From contig JAPPES010000127.1 of NCBI GenBank assembly GCA_028824125.1, positions 24,070 to 88,069 of the forward strand: a DNA stretch of 64,000 nt, in the 5' to 3' direction. Source of the stretch: Candidatus Poribacteria bacterium. GTDB lineage: Bacteria; Poribacteria; WGA-4E; WGA-3G. Every line of letters begins with the position of its first letter. Position 1 is the stretch's first letter. Both the position numbers and the translations under genes were made by a program. Under the pieces are notes generated by a model, which saw nothing but the letters and a program-made list of their open reading frames with translations, was not told the origin of the DNA and did not search any database. Below, piece by piece: positions 1-9,240 of the stretch.

Positions 1-193
1 CGGCATTCTTAAAAGCAGCGCATTCCCCTACTGTTCCAACCGTACTTTCATGAAGATACGATTCATTATAATCAATTAGGTTAATTTGAATAGGTTCTTC
101 CCGTTGTTCACCAACATAAACAAGCGTTCCAGGAGGAAGTCCAACCTTATGAGAGTATCTTTTAAATAGATTCGTCAGTAGTGGATTTCTCAA
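1..193 (-). CDS. corA: CorA-like magnesium/cobalt transporter, N-terminal part (runs off window start)
   Basis: Reverse-strand translation from a TTG at 193 reads LRNPLLTNLFKRYSHKVGLPPGTLVYVGEQREEPIQINLIDYNESYLHESTVGTVGECAAFKNA, typical of CorA N-termini; AGAAGG ribosome-binding-like motif upstream. Confidence 0.6.
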   Translation of the reverse strand, partial: MRNPLLTNLFKRYSHKVGLPPGTLVYVGEQREEPIQINLIDYNESYLHESTVGTVGECAAFKNA

Positions 194-445
194 TTGATTA
201 GAACCTTCTTGTATTTAGAATTAAGTGATAGAAATACGATGCCTTACATTATACTTTAGTCATGAATTGTTTGTCAAATGAAATAACGAGCTGTTCTTGA
301 GGTTTTTCTTGACATATCCGCCTAAATTTGATATGATATAGATATGTGTTTTATTTGGAACTGACACAAGGTAGCTATTTATGCTATATAAAACAACTAC
401 TTACACTGCAACGAAGGCACTTGAAGTAGTTCAACACTAAATTAT

Positions 446-1051
446 GTGTTAAAGGATTTTACAAATGAGGAGAAGAAAATGGATTTCAAACTTGACGAAA
501 TAGACGGTTTTGAGGAAGAAGAACTTGAACCTTTTGATAAAAACGACGATTTTACAGATGAGGATGAGTTCGATCCTTTGGGTTTTGACGATAAAACCGA
601 CGAGGAAGATGCGGATGACGCGGTTTATGAAGCAGAAGAGCCAGAAGATGCGGATGACGCGTATGACGACGAAGATGAACTGGAAGAAGAATCTTCCCCG
701 TTAGTTTTAGAACAACAGGAAGAAATAGCACCTTTTAATCCGCAAGAAGCAAATAACTTCGCTTATGCTGAAGCTGTTAGTGCCTACTATGAAGAAAGAA
801 ATTATGAACAAGCAATAGAAAAATTTTCAGAAGCTATCAAAAACGAGAAAAAGCAAACGAAAGGGAAACGGTCCTCAGCGAACGAAGTCGTTGCCAAATC
901 AATGTATTGGCAAGCAGAGGCTTATGTCAAAACCCAAGACATTCCAAAAGCGATTAAGACTTTTGAATCTCTTGTAAAAACCTGCCGCGAGCATTACCTT
1001 ACTCTATCGGCACAGCGCCGAGTAGAATTTTTGAAAGCAAAACACTCTTAA
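446..1051 (+). CDS. Acidic N-terminal region plus TPR-like domain protein
   Basis: ORF track; long Asp/Glu-rich N-terminal half, C-terminal TPR-like helices (AEAVSAYYEERNYEQAIEKFSEAIK). Confidence 0.7.
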   Translation: MLKDFTNEEKKMDFKLDEIDGFEEEELEPFDKNDDFTDEDEFDPLGFDDKTDEEDADDAVYEAEEPEDADDAYDDEDELEEESSPLVLEQQEEIAPFNPQEANNFAYAEAVSAYYEERNYEQAIEKFSEAIKNEKKQTKGKRSSANEVVAKSMYWQAEAYVKTQDIPKAIKTFESLVKTCREHYLTLSAQRRVEFLKAKHS

Positions 1052-1074
1052 AAAAGGAAGGAAACGCAAAATTT

Positions 1075-2913
1075 GTGGATACCTTGAAGAATCATCTCAA
1101 ACAGAAAGCGACTAACTTACGAATTCACTCTATTATCTCTACATCAGAGGCAGGCTCCGGACATCCGACAACGTGTCTTTCGGCAGCAGATATCGTCTCT
1201 GCTCTCTTTTTTCATGCAATGCGCTATGATTGTGCAGACGCGCAAAACCCGAATAATGATCGGTTTATCTTATCAAAGGGACACGCCGCCCCCTTGCTTT
1301 ATGCTGCGTACGCTGAGGCAGGTATCATTCCAGTAGACGATCTGCTGACATTACGGCAAATTGATAGCATCCTTGAGGGACACCCGACGCCTCGTTTCGA
1401 ATGGACAGAAGTGGCAACAGGTTCCCTTGGACAAGGTTTATCGCTCGGGCTGGGTATGGCACTCAATGGTAAATACTTAGACAAATCCGATTACCGTGTT
1501 TATGTGCTTCTTGGTGATGGCGAAACCGCTGAGGGAGGTGTATGGGAAGCAGCTGCCTTAGCATCGCATTATCAGTTGAATAACCTCATCGGAATTGTAG
1601 ATGTGAATGCCCTTGGGCAGAGTCAACGTACGATGTACTCCTTTGATGTTGATACCTACTGCAATCGTTTTGAGGCGTTCGGTTGGCAAACCATCGGTAT
1701 TGATGGACATGATTTTGATGAAATTTTATCCGCATTGGAGCAAGCCAAAGCCTCAACTGATAAACCCACAATGATTGTAGCGAAAACATTTAAAGGGAAG
1801 GGTGTTTCGTTCATGGAAGATGGAGATAATTGGCACGGGAAAGCTGTTCCTAAAGGGGAGCAACTTGACACAGCTTTAGCTGAACTCGGTCCGCTGCGGA
1901 CAGATATTCCGCTACAGATAGAACCCCCAAATCCTACAGAAAAGCGGGTTTCTACCCCTAAGGAATGTGAACCACCGAATTACCCATCTGATGAAGAGGT
2001 CGCGACACGCGGCGGTTACGGCACTGGACTTGCCAAACTCGGCATAGCGAATCCCAACGTTGTAGCTTTGGATGGTGACACTAAAAACTCTACTTACGCA
2101 GAACAATTCATGGAACTCCATCCAGATCGGTTTTTTGAGATGTTTATTGCAGAACAGAACTTAGTGGGAGCAGGCATCGGTCTGGCAAAACGCGGGAAGA
2201 TTCCGTTTGTTTCTACATTCGCTGCGTTTTTATCGCGTGCTTATGATCAAATTCGGATGTCTGCAATTTCACAAGCGAACATCAAATATGCTGGTTCACA
2301 CTGTGGTGTTTCAATCGGTGAAGACGGCCCTTCGCAGATGGGATTAGAAGACATTGCCATGTTCCGTGCAATTCCTGAGGCTGTTGTGTTATACCCAAGC
2401 GATGCAGTTGCTACCGAACGTCTTGTCGCTGAAGCCGCTGCGCACGAAGGAATTGTTTATATCCGCACTTCGCGCCCCAAAACCCCTATTCTTTATGATA
2501 CTGATGAGAGTTTTCCTATCGGAGGATGTAAGGTCATTCGGGAAAGCAGTGAGGATAAGGTGACAGTCGTTGCTGCAGGCGTTACGCTACACGAAACCTT
2601 AAAGGCACATGAAATACTCTCCGCAGAAGGCATTGCGATTCGCATCATTGACTTATATTGTGTCAAGCCGATTGACACGGAAACACTGCTGGCATCAGCT
2701 GCCGAAACCAACAACACCTTAATCACCGTTGAAGACCACTATCCTGAAGGTGGCTTAGGTGATGCTGTATTAGGTGCTGTCGCGGCTAACGGTGTGAATG
2801 TCCACAAACTTGCTGTTACAGGAATACCACGATCTGGTAAGCCTGATGAGTTATTGGAATGTCACGGCATTAGCGCAAATGCTATCGTACAAAAAGTAAA
2901 ATACATTGTCTAA
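1075..2913 (+). CDS. tkt: Transketolase (GTG start)
   Basis: 612 aa; thiamine-diphosphate motif GDGETAEGGVWEAA, GHAAPLLYAAYAEAG, pyrimidine-binding and C-terminal domains present in one chain. Confidence 0.93.
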   Translation: MDTLKNHLKQKATNLRIHSIISTSEAGSGHPTTCLSAADIVSALFFHAMRYDCADAQNPNNDRFILSKGHAAPLLYAAYAEAGIIPVDDLLTLRQIDSILEGHPTPRFEWTEVATGSLGQGLSLGLGMALNGKYLDKSDYRVYVLLGDGETAEGGVWEAAALASHYQLNNLIGIVDVNALGQSQRTMYSFDVDTYCNRFEAFGWQTIGIDGHDFDEILSALEQAKASTDKPTMIVAKTFKGKGVSFMEDGDNWHGKAVPKGEQLDTALAELGPLRTDIPLQIEPPNPTEKRVSTPKECEPPNYPSDEEVATRGGYGTGLAKLGIANPNVVALDGDTKNSTYAEQFMELHPDRFFEMFIAEQNLVGAGIGLAKRGKIPFVSTFAAFLSRAYDQIRMSAISQANIKYAGSHCGVSIGEDGPSQMGLEDIAMFRAIPEAVVLYPSDAVATERLVAEAAAHEGIVYIRTSRPKTPILYDTDESFPIGGCKVIRESSEDKVTVVAAGVTLHETLKAHEILSAEGIAIRIIDLYCVKPIDTETLLASAAETNNTLITVEDHYPEGGLGDAVLGAVAANGVNVHKLAVTGIPRSGKPDELLECHGISANAIVQKVKYIV

Positions 2914-2959
2914 TAACCCAAACAAATTTCGGTCCGATGCAACCATAAGGAGAATAACT

Positions 2960-3229
2960 ATGCCACGCACCGATTATACCTCCGAAGTTATTGCTGTCCG
3001 AGGTAAAGAGATTTATCAGCAGCAGATTCGGGACAAGGTTGAACCAAAACACAAAGGCAAGTTCTTATCCGTTGATATTGAAACAGGGAACTACGAAATT
3101 GACACTGACGATCTGTCTCCAACGATACGGCTACTTGAGAAACGCCCCGATGCGGTTATTTATAGTTTACGAATAGGGTTTCAGGCTGCCCATCGAATTG
3201 GCTTTAAAATTTCACGCCCGACACAATGA
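2960..3229 (+). CDS. Small conserved protein preceding an aspartyl-protease-like gene (antitoxin-like position)
   Basis: ATG at 2960 after AAGGAG; stop overlaps the next start (ATGA at 3226-3229). Confidence 0.6.
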   Translation: MPRTDYTSEVIAVRGKEIYQQQIRDKVEPKHKGKFLSVDIETGNYEIDTDDLSPTIRLLEKRPDAVIYSLRIGFQAAHRIGFKISRPTQ

Positions 3230-3603
3230 TTATAGGAAAAGTTACAACTAACTTGGAAGCTGTCATTGAATTGGAAGTTGGCAACTTAAATCAGTGGGAG
3301 AAAATTGAAAGCGTTATTGACACAGGATTCTCTGGTTATTTGGCGTTACCAAGTGATCTAATTGACCGCTTCAAACTTCCCCAAATTGATACTCAAGAAG
3401 TGATACTCGGTGATGGAACTACGGTCGTTCTGGAGAAATATCTTGTAAAAGTCCTATGGTATGGTAAAGAACGCAGCGTATCTGCGCTGCGGGCAGACGG
3501 TGGGCCATTGGCTGGGATGTCCTTGTTTTATGGGAGCCACATGATATTAGATGTTGTGGAAGATGGAAATGTGGAGATTGATGCTCTACCATTAATAGGG
3601 TAA
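3226..3603 (+). CDS. Clan AA (retropepsin-like) aspartyl protease family protein
   Basis: VIDTGFSGYLALP (DTG active-site motif) and a later hydrophobic GMSLFYGSHMILDV segment. Confidence 0.75.
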   Translation: MIIGKVTTNLEAVIELEVGNLNQWEKIESVIDTGFSGYLALPSDLIDRFKLPQIDTQEVILGDGTTVVLEKYLVKVLWYGKERSVSALRADGGPLAGMSLFYGSHMILDVVEDGNVEIDALPLIG

Positions 3604-3629
3604 GTACAGATAACAAGGTTCACTAAGAG

Positions 3630-3998
3630 ATGCAGCAAACTATCGTTTGGATTGTAGTGTTAGGTGTTATTCTGCTGGTAGGCATTGGCATGATTTTCGC
3701 CTTACGCGCACCGCGCACTGTCGCTAAAACATACCCTGCCGATAAAGGACCAAACTATATTGATGTTTCTGAGTATCCACAGAAGATGCAAGAACGTTAC
3801 GAACTGTTTACTCGGAAATGTAGCCGATGCCATACCGTTGCACGCCCAATTAATTCTACCTTTACACCGGAAGAATGGCGAAAATATGTGCATAAAATGC
3901 GGCAAAAACCAGGCTCCGGACTCACCCTCAAAACAGCGGAACAGATAATAGAATTTTTAATTTACGATGCGAAACATCGGGAGAAAAATGCACCATGA
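3630..3998 (+). CDS. Membrane-anchored small c-type cytochrome
   Basis: N-terminal TM helix, single heme motif CSRCH, later Met-containing helix. Confidence 0.7.
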   Translation: MQQTIVWIVVLGVILLVGIGMIFALRAPRTVAKTYPADKGPNYIDVSEYPQKMQERYELFTRKCSRCHTVARPINSTFTPEEWRKYVHKMRQKPGSGLTLKTAEQIIEFLIYDAKHREKNAP

Positions 3999-5071
3999 TG
4001 AAACTAATACTTACGACTTGTATAGTGCTGTCTTTTGCTGTAGGATTGCAAGCAGCACCTGTCAAAAAACTGCAAATTTCAATTGATAATCAACTCGTTA
4101 CATTTACCTCAACACCCATATTCAAAAACGGCGTGTGGTTAGTGCCGATAGAATCTATATGCCAACAATTAGGCTTAAAGATTGAAACGCCAGATGGCGG
4201 AGAGATGGTAGTTATCTGCGGCGAAGGTGAAGAAGCGGATTTGTGTGTGCCGCTACAATTTGGTGCAAGTGCATTTGACATTGATGGCGTTATTTACGCT
4301 AAACTTGAAAACATCACTGAACCGTTCGGATTTGAAATATACAAAGCCTCAGAAACCGAATTAGAGATTGTTCGACCAGAACAACTCGCCCCTCAATTTA
4401 CGCTACCTGATCTTGATGGGACACCAAAACGTTTACAGGATTTCCGCGGAAAGAAAACGCTCCTCTATATTTGGGGTTCATGGTGAGGCTGTCGTGGACA
4501 ACTGTCAGGATGGCAGAAATTTTACGCAAAACACAGTAATAAGCTAAACCTCATCTCCATTGCAATTGATGCGCAGGGCGCGTCTGTTGTGAAACCGTGG
4601 CACGATAAGGCTAACGCTGAATTCATCACGCTTGTTGACTCACAGAATATATTGGGCAACAGCTATAATCTCAAAGCGATTCCCTATGGCGTTATGATTG
4701 ATGAGGCAGGACGGATTGTCAAATCGCCTTTTAGCATAAATGTTGCGAAAAAAGAAACTATCGCAATGCTTGAGAAGTGGCTATCCGATACCACCTACAA
4801 CGCAACCCTCCTTCGTAATTTAAAACCGCTCAACAAATCGCAAAATCCGAAGATTATTGAGGCCAATGCCCGTTTTCAACTTGGACTTACCCTGTTGGAG
4901 ATAGGGAAAAAGGCGGAAGCGATGACAGAATGGCGAAAGGCACTTGCATTAGACCCCCAAAATTGGATTATCCATAAGCAAATTTGGGCAGTTGAGCATC
5001 CCAACAAATTCTATGATGGGAATGTGGATTATGGATGGCAAAAGGCACAGTTAGAAGCGGAAAAGAGATAG
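3995..5071 (+). CDS. Secreted thioredoxin-like (redoxin/TlpA-like) protein with C-terminal TPR; in-frame TGA at 4484-4486 (candidate selenocysteine)
   Basis: ORFs 3995-4486 and 4589-5071 are in the same frame; the 34 codons between the TGA and GTG 4589 contain no stop. Combined product: signal peptide, ...PQFTLPDLDGTPKRLQDFRGKKTLLYIWGSW-[TGA]-GCRGQLSGWQKFYAKHSNKLNLISIAIDAQ...AIPYGVMIDEAGRI..., then a TPR. Confidence 0.75.
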
Positions 5072-5126
5072 AGATATTATTAACAAGCAAGTACAAATAT
5101 GATTTGTTATTGGAAGGAGTTAAACG

Positions 5127-5495
5127 ATGTTGAAATATATTCTCTGCTTCTCAGTTTGCTTGTTTGCTCTTGCTATGCCATCTTTCGCCGATTTGACGCA
5201 GCAAGACCTTAATGAGATTCGAAAGGTTATCAAAGAGGAAATTGAGAAGGAAATTACGCCAATTAAGACAGAAATAGCATCTGTTAAAAGAGAAGTTGTA
5301 CGGGTACGAGGCAAGCTTGACCGTTTTGGCAAAAATATAATATGGTTTGCTGCTATGTTTGTAGTAGCAGGGATTATCCCGCAACGCATTATCGCATGGC
5401 GTAAAAGGAAGGTTCGCTTACAAGAGAAGAAGATCCAAGCGGATCTCATAGCAGAGGCAGAAAAACTCAAGCAACAACAGACTGTAAACCCTTGA
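5127..5495 (+). CDS. Small secreted/membrane coiled-coil protein
   Basis: Signal peptide, charged coiled coil, TM helix (IIWFAAMFVVAGIIP), basic tail. Confidence 0.55.
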   Translation: MLKYILCFSVCLFALAMPSFADLTQQDLNEIRKVIKEEIEKEITPIKTEIASVKREVVRVRGKLDRFGKNIIWFAAMFVVAGIIPQRIIAWRKRKVRLQEKKIQADLIAEAEKLKQQQTVNP

Positions 5496-5504
5496 AAGCC
5501 CAGT

Positions 5505-6395
5505 CTATCCCATCGCAAGTCGTTTTTTCTGCTCTTCTAACATTTTCTTTTGACGTTTGACACGTTCTGGTACCAATCGTTCCCGCGGTGCTGTCGGTTT
5601 GAAATCTAAGCGGTCTTTGCCCAATCCCGATAAGACAGCTAACTCTACTGGTGAGAAATCGTCCGGATTTTCACGATTGAAATTCATCGGCTCTTTCAGT
5701 GCAACTGGCGGATTTGTGATAAAGCGTGCGCGTCCCGATGGATTTTGTGATGCAGAGTGCAAGATGAACGGATGTAAGAGGACAACATCCCCCGCATTCC
5801 CAGTAATTTCCACAAAGTCTTTACACTTTTCATACAACTGACCGAAACCTTGTCCCGGTAGTAACCCTTCTGGATGTGCATATAGATGCTGTGCCACGTG
5901 TTGCACCGAATCGCAGGCAACAAACGTCCCACCGCTTTTCGGAAAAATATCTGACCAAACAACGATAGTAAGCAATCCCTGCTCTGGGCTATCTAAAAAA
6001 TGCCGAAAGAAATCACCGTCTTTATGCCAACCCGTGAAGTGCGACTCCGGCGGTTGCCATTCATCCTCCGCACCTAATTTAAAGTTGATGATAAAGCCAT
6101 CACCCCAAGAAGGTTCTGTATTTGCAATTCTGTCTTCACCACCGAGCAGGTCGCAGATAGCATCCCATGCTCTCGGCGCGATTTCCCGAATCGGCATACG
6201 ATTCATGGAGGGTAGATGGATGCGTGGTTCTTCCCAAGTTGTGGGGTCATCGGGGTCATAACCGAGCCGTTTAAAGGCAAATGCTCGCCATTCTGCTGCT
6301 AATTCTCGTGAAAAGCAGTCTTTCAGAACAACATGCCCCTTTTCAACGAAATGGTTTACATCTGATTCTGTAAGTGTCTTGTAAGTTTTTGGCAT
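5505..6395 (-). CDS. Phytanoyl-CoA dioxygenase (PhyH) family protein
   Basis: GHVVLKDCFSRELAAEWR N-terminus, HKDGDF iron-ligand motif, later LLHPFILHSASQNPSGRAR. Confidence 0.85.
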   Translation of the reverse strand: MPKTYKTLTESDVNHFVEKGHVVLKDCFSRELAAEWRAFAFKRLGYDPDDPTTWEEPRIHLPSMNRMPIREIAPRAWDAICDLLGGEDRIANTEPSWGDGFIINFKLGAEDEWQPPESHFTGWHKDGDFFRHFLDSPEQGLLTIVVWSDIFPKSGGTFVACDSVQHVAQHLYAHPEGLLPGQGFGQLYEKCKDFVEITGNAGDVVLLHPFILHSASQNPSGRARFITNPPVALKEPMNFNRENPDDFSPVELAVLSGLGKDRLDFKPTAPRERLVPERVKRQKKMLEEQKKRLAMG

Positions 6396-6405
6396 TTGTA
6401 TTCTC

Positions 6406-7614
6406 TTATTTTAGACTATCCAACAACGTTTCTGCAAGCTTCGTAGCGAATTCGTCATCGTTGATATGAGCGTCCATTTCAATGACCGTAACATTGTCAC
6501 CGATGTGTGCCTTTAGATTTTCTCGCCACGCATCTCGCGCTGTGGGTGAATCAAAAGGTTGTCCTGTTTTGTCAATTGCGGATACGCCTTGTGTTGGAAT
6601 GAGGACAGTTGTCTGCCCTTTCGCTTCACTGAGTTTACGTGCCATGATCTTGCCTAACTCGGCAGTCTCTTCAGGGGTCGTCCGCATGAGTGTGACTGTC
6701 GGATTGTGCTGATAGAAATGTCGGTCGCTAAACTTCTCTGGCACAGTGTCAGGAGGACCGAAGTTCACCATATCCAAAGCCCCAGGGGCAATAATTTGAG
6801 GTAAACTTGCTTGTCCTGCGGCTTCTAATCGTTCGGGGCCGGCACTGAGAATTCCACCTACCAATTCATCTGCGAGTTCTGTCGTTGTTACGTCTAACAC
6901 ACCAGCAAGGAATCCGCCTTTGACGAGGTCCTCCATGGCGCGTCCGCCTGTGCCGGTTGCATGAAAAACGAGGACTTCGTAACCGGCGGACTCAAGAATT
7001 TCACGCGCTTTTGTGACACATGGAGTTGTTACACCGAACATTGTGGCAGCGATTAGAGGTTTATCGTCTGCTGCCTCTGGTGCTTCTGCGATTACCATTC
7101 CGACAATTGCGCCAGCAGCGTTTGCGAGAATCTGTCGTGACAAGCGATTGATGCCTGCAATATCAACCACAGAATACATCATACTTATGTCTTTAGACTG
7201 CACATACGGACTTGTGTCGCCTGATGCCAGTGTTGAGACCATGAGTTTCGGAACGCCTACGGGTAATGCCTGCATCGCAGTCGTCCCAATCGTGGTGCCA
7301 GCAGAGCCACCGAGTGAGATGATGCCGTCAATCTCACCAGCAGCGTGTTTTTCAGCGATAAGCGTTGCTGCGCCTTGTGCCATTACAGCGACACTATTGC
7401 CTCTGTCACCTTCCTCCCGCAATGCCTTTAGCGATGAACCGCCAGCTTGTGCCACTTCATCGGCAGAAATATCGGGTGTCAACTGTGGTTCTCCCAAGAT
7501 TCCTGTATTGACAACACACGTTGAAACGCCACTTGATTCTATCTGTGCTTTGATGAAGCCAAATTCTATCCCTTTGGTATCCATTGTTCCGACAATACAA
7601 ACTGTTTTCGCCAT
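6406..7614 (-). CDS. Tm-1-like ATP-binding domain protein (UPF0261 family)
   Basis: GTMDTKGIEFGFIK start, GGSAGTTIGTTAMQALPVGVPKLMVST, VFHATGTGGRAME. Confidence 0.85.
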   Translation of the reverse strand: MAKTVCIVGTMDTKGIEFGFIKAQIESSGVSTCVVNTGILGEPQLTPDISADEVAQAGGSSLKALREEGDRGNSVAVMAQGAATLIAEKHAAGEIDGIISLGGSAGTTIGTTAMQALPVGVPKLMVSTLASGDTSPYVQSKDISMMYSVVDIAGINRLSRQILANAAGAIVGMVIAEAPEAADDKPLIAATMFGVTTPCVTKAREILESAGYEVLVFHATGTGGRAMEDLVKGGFLAGVLDVTTTELADELVGGILSAGPERLEAAGQASLPQIIAPGALDMVNFGPPDTVPEKFSDRHFYQHNPTVTLMRTTPEETAELGKIMARKLSEAKGQTTVLIPTQGVSAIDKTGQPFDSPTARDAWRENLKAHIGDNVTVIEMDAHINDDEFATKLAETLLDSLK

Positions 7615-7703
7615 CGGCAGAAACCTCCGTTATGTTTGTTGAATTGTGTTGGCAATTATACGGTGATGTGTAAAATGTGTCAAGTTAAAAGGCACTCCAC
7701 ACC

Positions 7704-7861
7704 AGAGGCATTCAATTGTCGATTTTCGCTATTGTTGGAGTGCATCAACGCAGCATGCGCGTTTGGCATGCTGCGGGTTTGTAACCCCTATTTGAGATAT
7801 ACAGCCTGAAAATCGGGGGTACAAACCCCTCAAAGATGTTTTGCGACAATTGAATGCCTCT
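7704..7861. repeat. Nested inverted-repeat element (MITE/REP-like)
   Basis: 18-bp perfect inverted repeat AGAGGCATTCAATTGTCG (7704-7721) / CGACAATTGAATGCCTCT (7844-7861); internal palindrome GCAGCATGC..GCATGCTGC and near-complementary GGGTTTGTAACCCC / GGGGGTACAAACCC. Confidence 0.75.
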
Positions 7862-7921
7862 GCCGCCAGCAGGCTACCTGTCTGTTGTTATTCGGACTGG
7901 TAAGTGCTGCATGATTTGACT

Positions 7922-8044
7922 CTAATGACACATGGGATCGGGAATGGGAGAATACCCTGGCGGTAAATCTTGGGCAAGACTGTTAAATGTAAATGTGAGT
8001 GTTATCAACAGTGCTGGTAAAATTAAAAACAACCTGTTTTTCAT
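7922..8044 (-). CDS. 40-aa ORF: WD40-paralogue signal peptide with a truncated tail (relic or small secreted peptide)
   Basis: Reverse strand MKNRLFLILPALLITLTFTFNSLAQDLPPGYSPIPDPMCH*; its ATG overlaps the TGA of the upstream WD40 gene (ATGA). Confidence 0.5.
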   Translation of the reverse strand: MKNRLFLILPALLITLTFTFNSLAQDLPPGYSPIPDPMCH

Positions 8045-9189
8045 CGGTGAGTTTCCCATTTATTCTGTTCTAACGGGACTCTTTGGATTTGTTTACCCGT
8101 TTTCATATCCCAAAGATCAATTTCCTGGCTACCGCAAACTGCAAGAGTCCTGCCATCCGGACTAAATACCACCAAACTGCTGCCATGACCGCCGTTCCGC
8201 TCTCTGAATTTTCTTAGGAGTCGTCCCCTTTTCACATCCCATAAATAAACGCCCAAAAGATTGGAACTTACGAGAGTCCTGCCGTCCGGACTAAATGCAA
8301 CGCAATTAGCCGGACCGAAAGAACCGCTAAGTCTTCCTCCTTCCAGATCCCTCGGACCCGTAGAATACCTCCACCGCCCTTCTTCGAGTGCTCGGATTTG
8401 TTGCCCCGTTTTCACATCCCATAAGCGGACGGGTTTGTCATGACCGCCACTTGCGAGCAGCGTTCCGTCTGGACTAAACGCCACGCTATGGACATTATGC
8501 GTATGCCCTGTAAGTGTTCGGAGGTGTTCTCCCGTTTTCACATCCCACAAACGCACTGTGCTATCACCCACAAAACTGCCCGTAGCGATCATCCTGCCAT
8601 CCGGACTAAACGCCACTGAACTGGGAGGTCTCGTATGTCCTGTGAAAGTTCGGAGGCGTTTCCCTGTCTCCACATCAAACAGATGGAAACCGAACACACT
8701 GAGGGTATAGTCAGCATTCCCACCAGTTACCATCGTCTTGCCATCCGGGCTAAACGCTACCATACCTGAAGCCCCTATTGTTTGGAGGGATTGTCCCGTT
8801 TTGGCATCCCACAGACGAAGGGACCCAGTAGCATTGAGAGTTGCAAGTATCTTGCCATCCGGGCTAAACGCAACCCGCCAGCCTCTCCCCTGATGTCCTT
8901 CCAATTTAACAGGATTATCAACTTTCTGAACCTTTTTACCACGCATCTGAACATCGTAGAGCAAAATACCGAAGTTCCCTGCCACCACGAAACGCGTGCC
9001 ATCGGGGGAAAACTTCATATCATTAATTCTATACTTGTGCATTTTCACGCCATCACGTAAACTCTCTCGCCTTGCATCCTCTTTTGCATCCTCTATTGCA
9101 TCTTGTAGTGAATCTTGGGCGAGACTGTTAAATGTAAATGTGAATGCTATCAACAGTGCTGTAAAAATAAAACACAATCTATTTTTCAT
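8041..9189 (-). CDS. Secreted WD40 beta-propeller protein
   Basis: Signal peptide; repeated VAFSPDG...LWDVKTG blades. Confidence 0.9.
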   Translation of the reverse strand: MKNRLCFIFTALLIAFTFTFNSLAQDSLQDAIEDAKEDARRESLRDGVKMHKYRINDMKFSPDGTRFVVAGNFGILLYDVQMRGKKVQKVDNPVKLEGHQGRGWRVAFSPDGKILATLNATGSLRLWDAKTGQSLQTIGASGMVAFSPDGKTMVTGGNADYTLSVFGFHLFDVETGKRLRTFTGHTRPPSSVAFSPDGRMIATGSFVGDSTVRLWDVKTGEHLRTLTGHTHNVHSVAFSPDGTLLASGGHDKPVRLWDVKTGQQIRALEEGRWRYSTGPRDLEGGRLSGSFGPANCVAFSPDGRTLVSSNLLGVYLWDVKRGRLLRKFRERNGGHGSSLVVFSPDGRTLAVCGSQEIDLWDMKTGKQIQRVPLEQNKWETHR

Positions 9190-9240
9190 TAGTTAGTTCC
9201 TTAGTGTTGTTAAAATAAAACACAATCTATTTTTCATCGG

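Noticed and set aside
510-704. 64-aa ORF overlapping the acidic TPR protein
   Set aside because: Off-frame reading of an Asp/Glu-rich coding region (Met/Lys/Arg-rich composition).
3995-5071. TGA read as Trp or Gly through an alternative genetic code
   Set aside because: TGA clearly terminates other genes in the window (e.g. 3229, 21300, 8041), so a local recoding event or a sequence error is more likely than code reassignment.
7013-7642. 209-aa plus-strand ORF opposite the Tm-1-like gene
   Set aside because: Antisense of a strongly supported CDS; Ser/Pro/Ile-rich composition without a recognisable domain.
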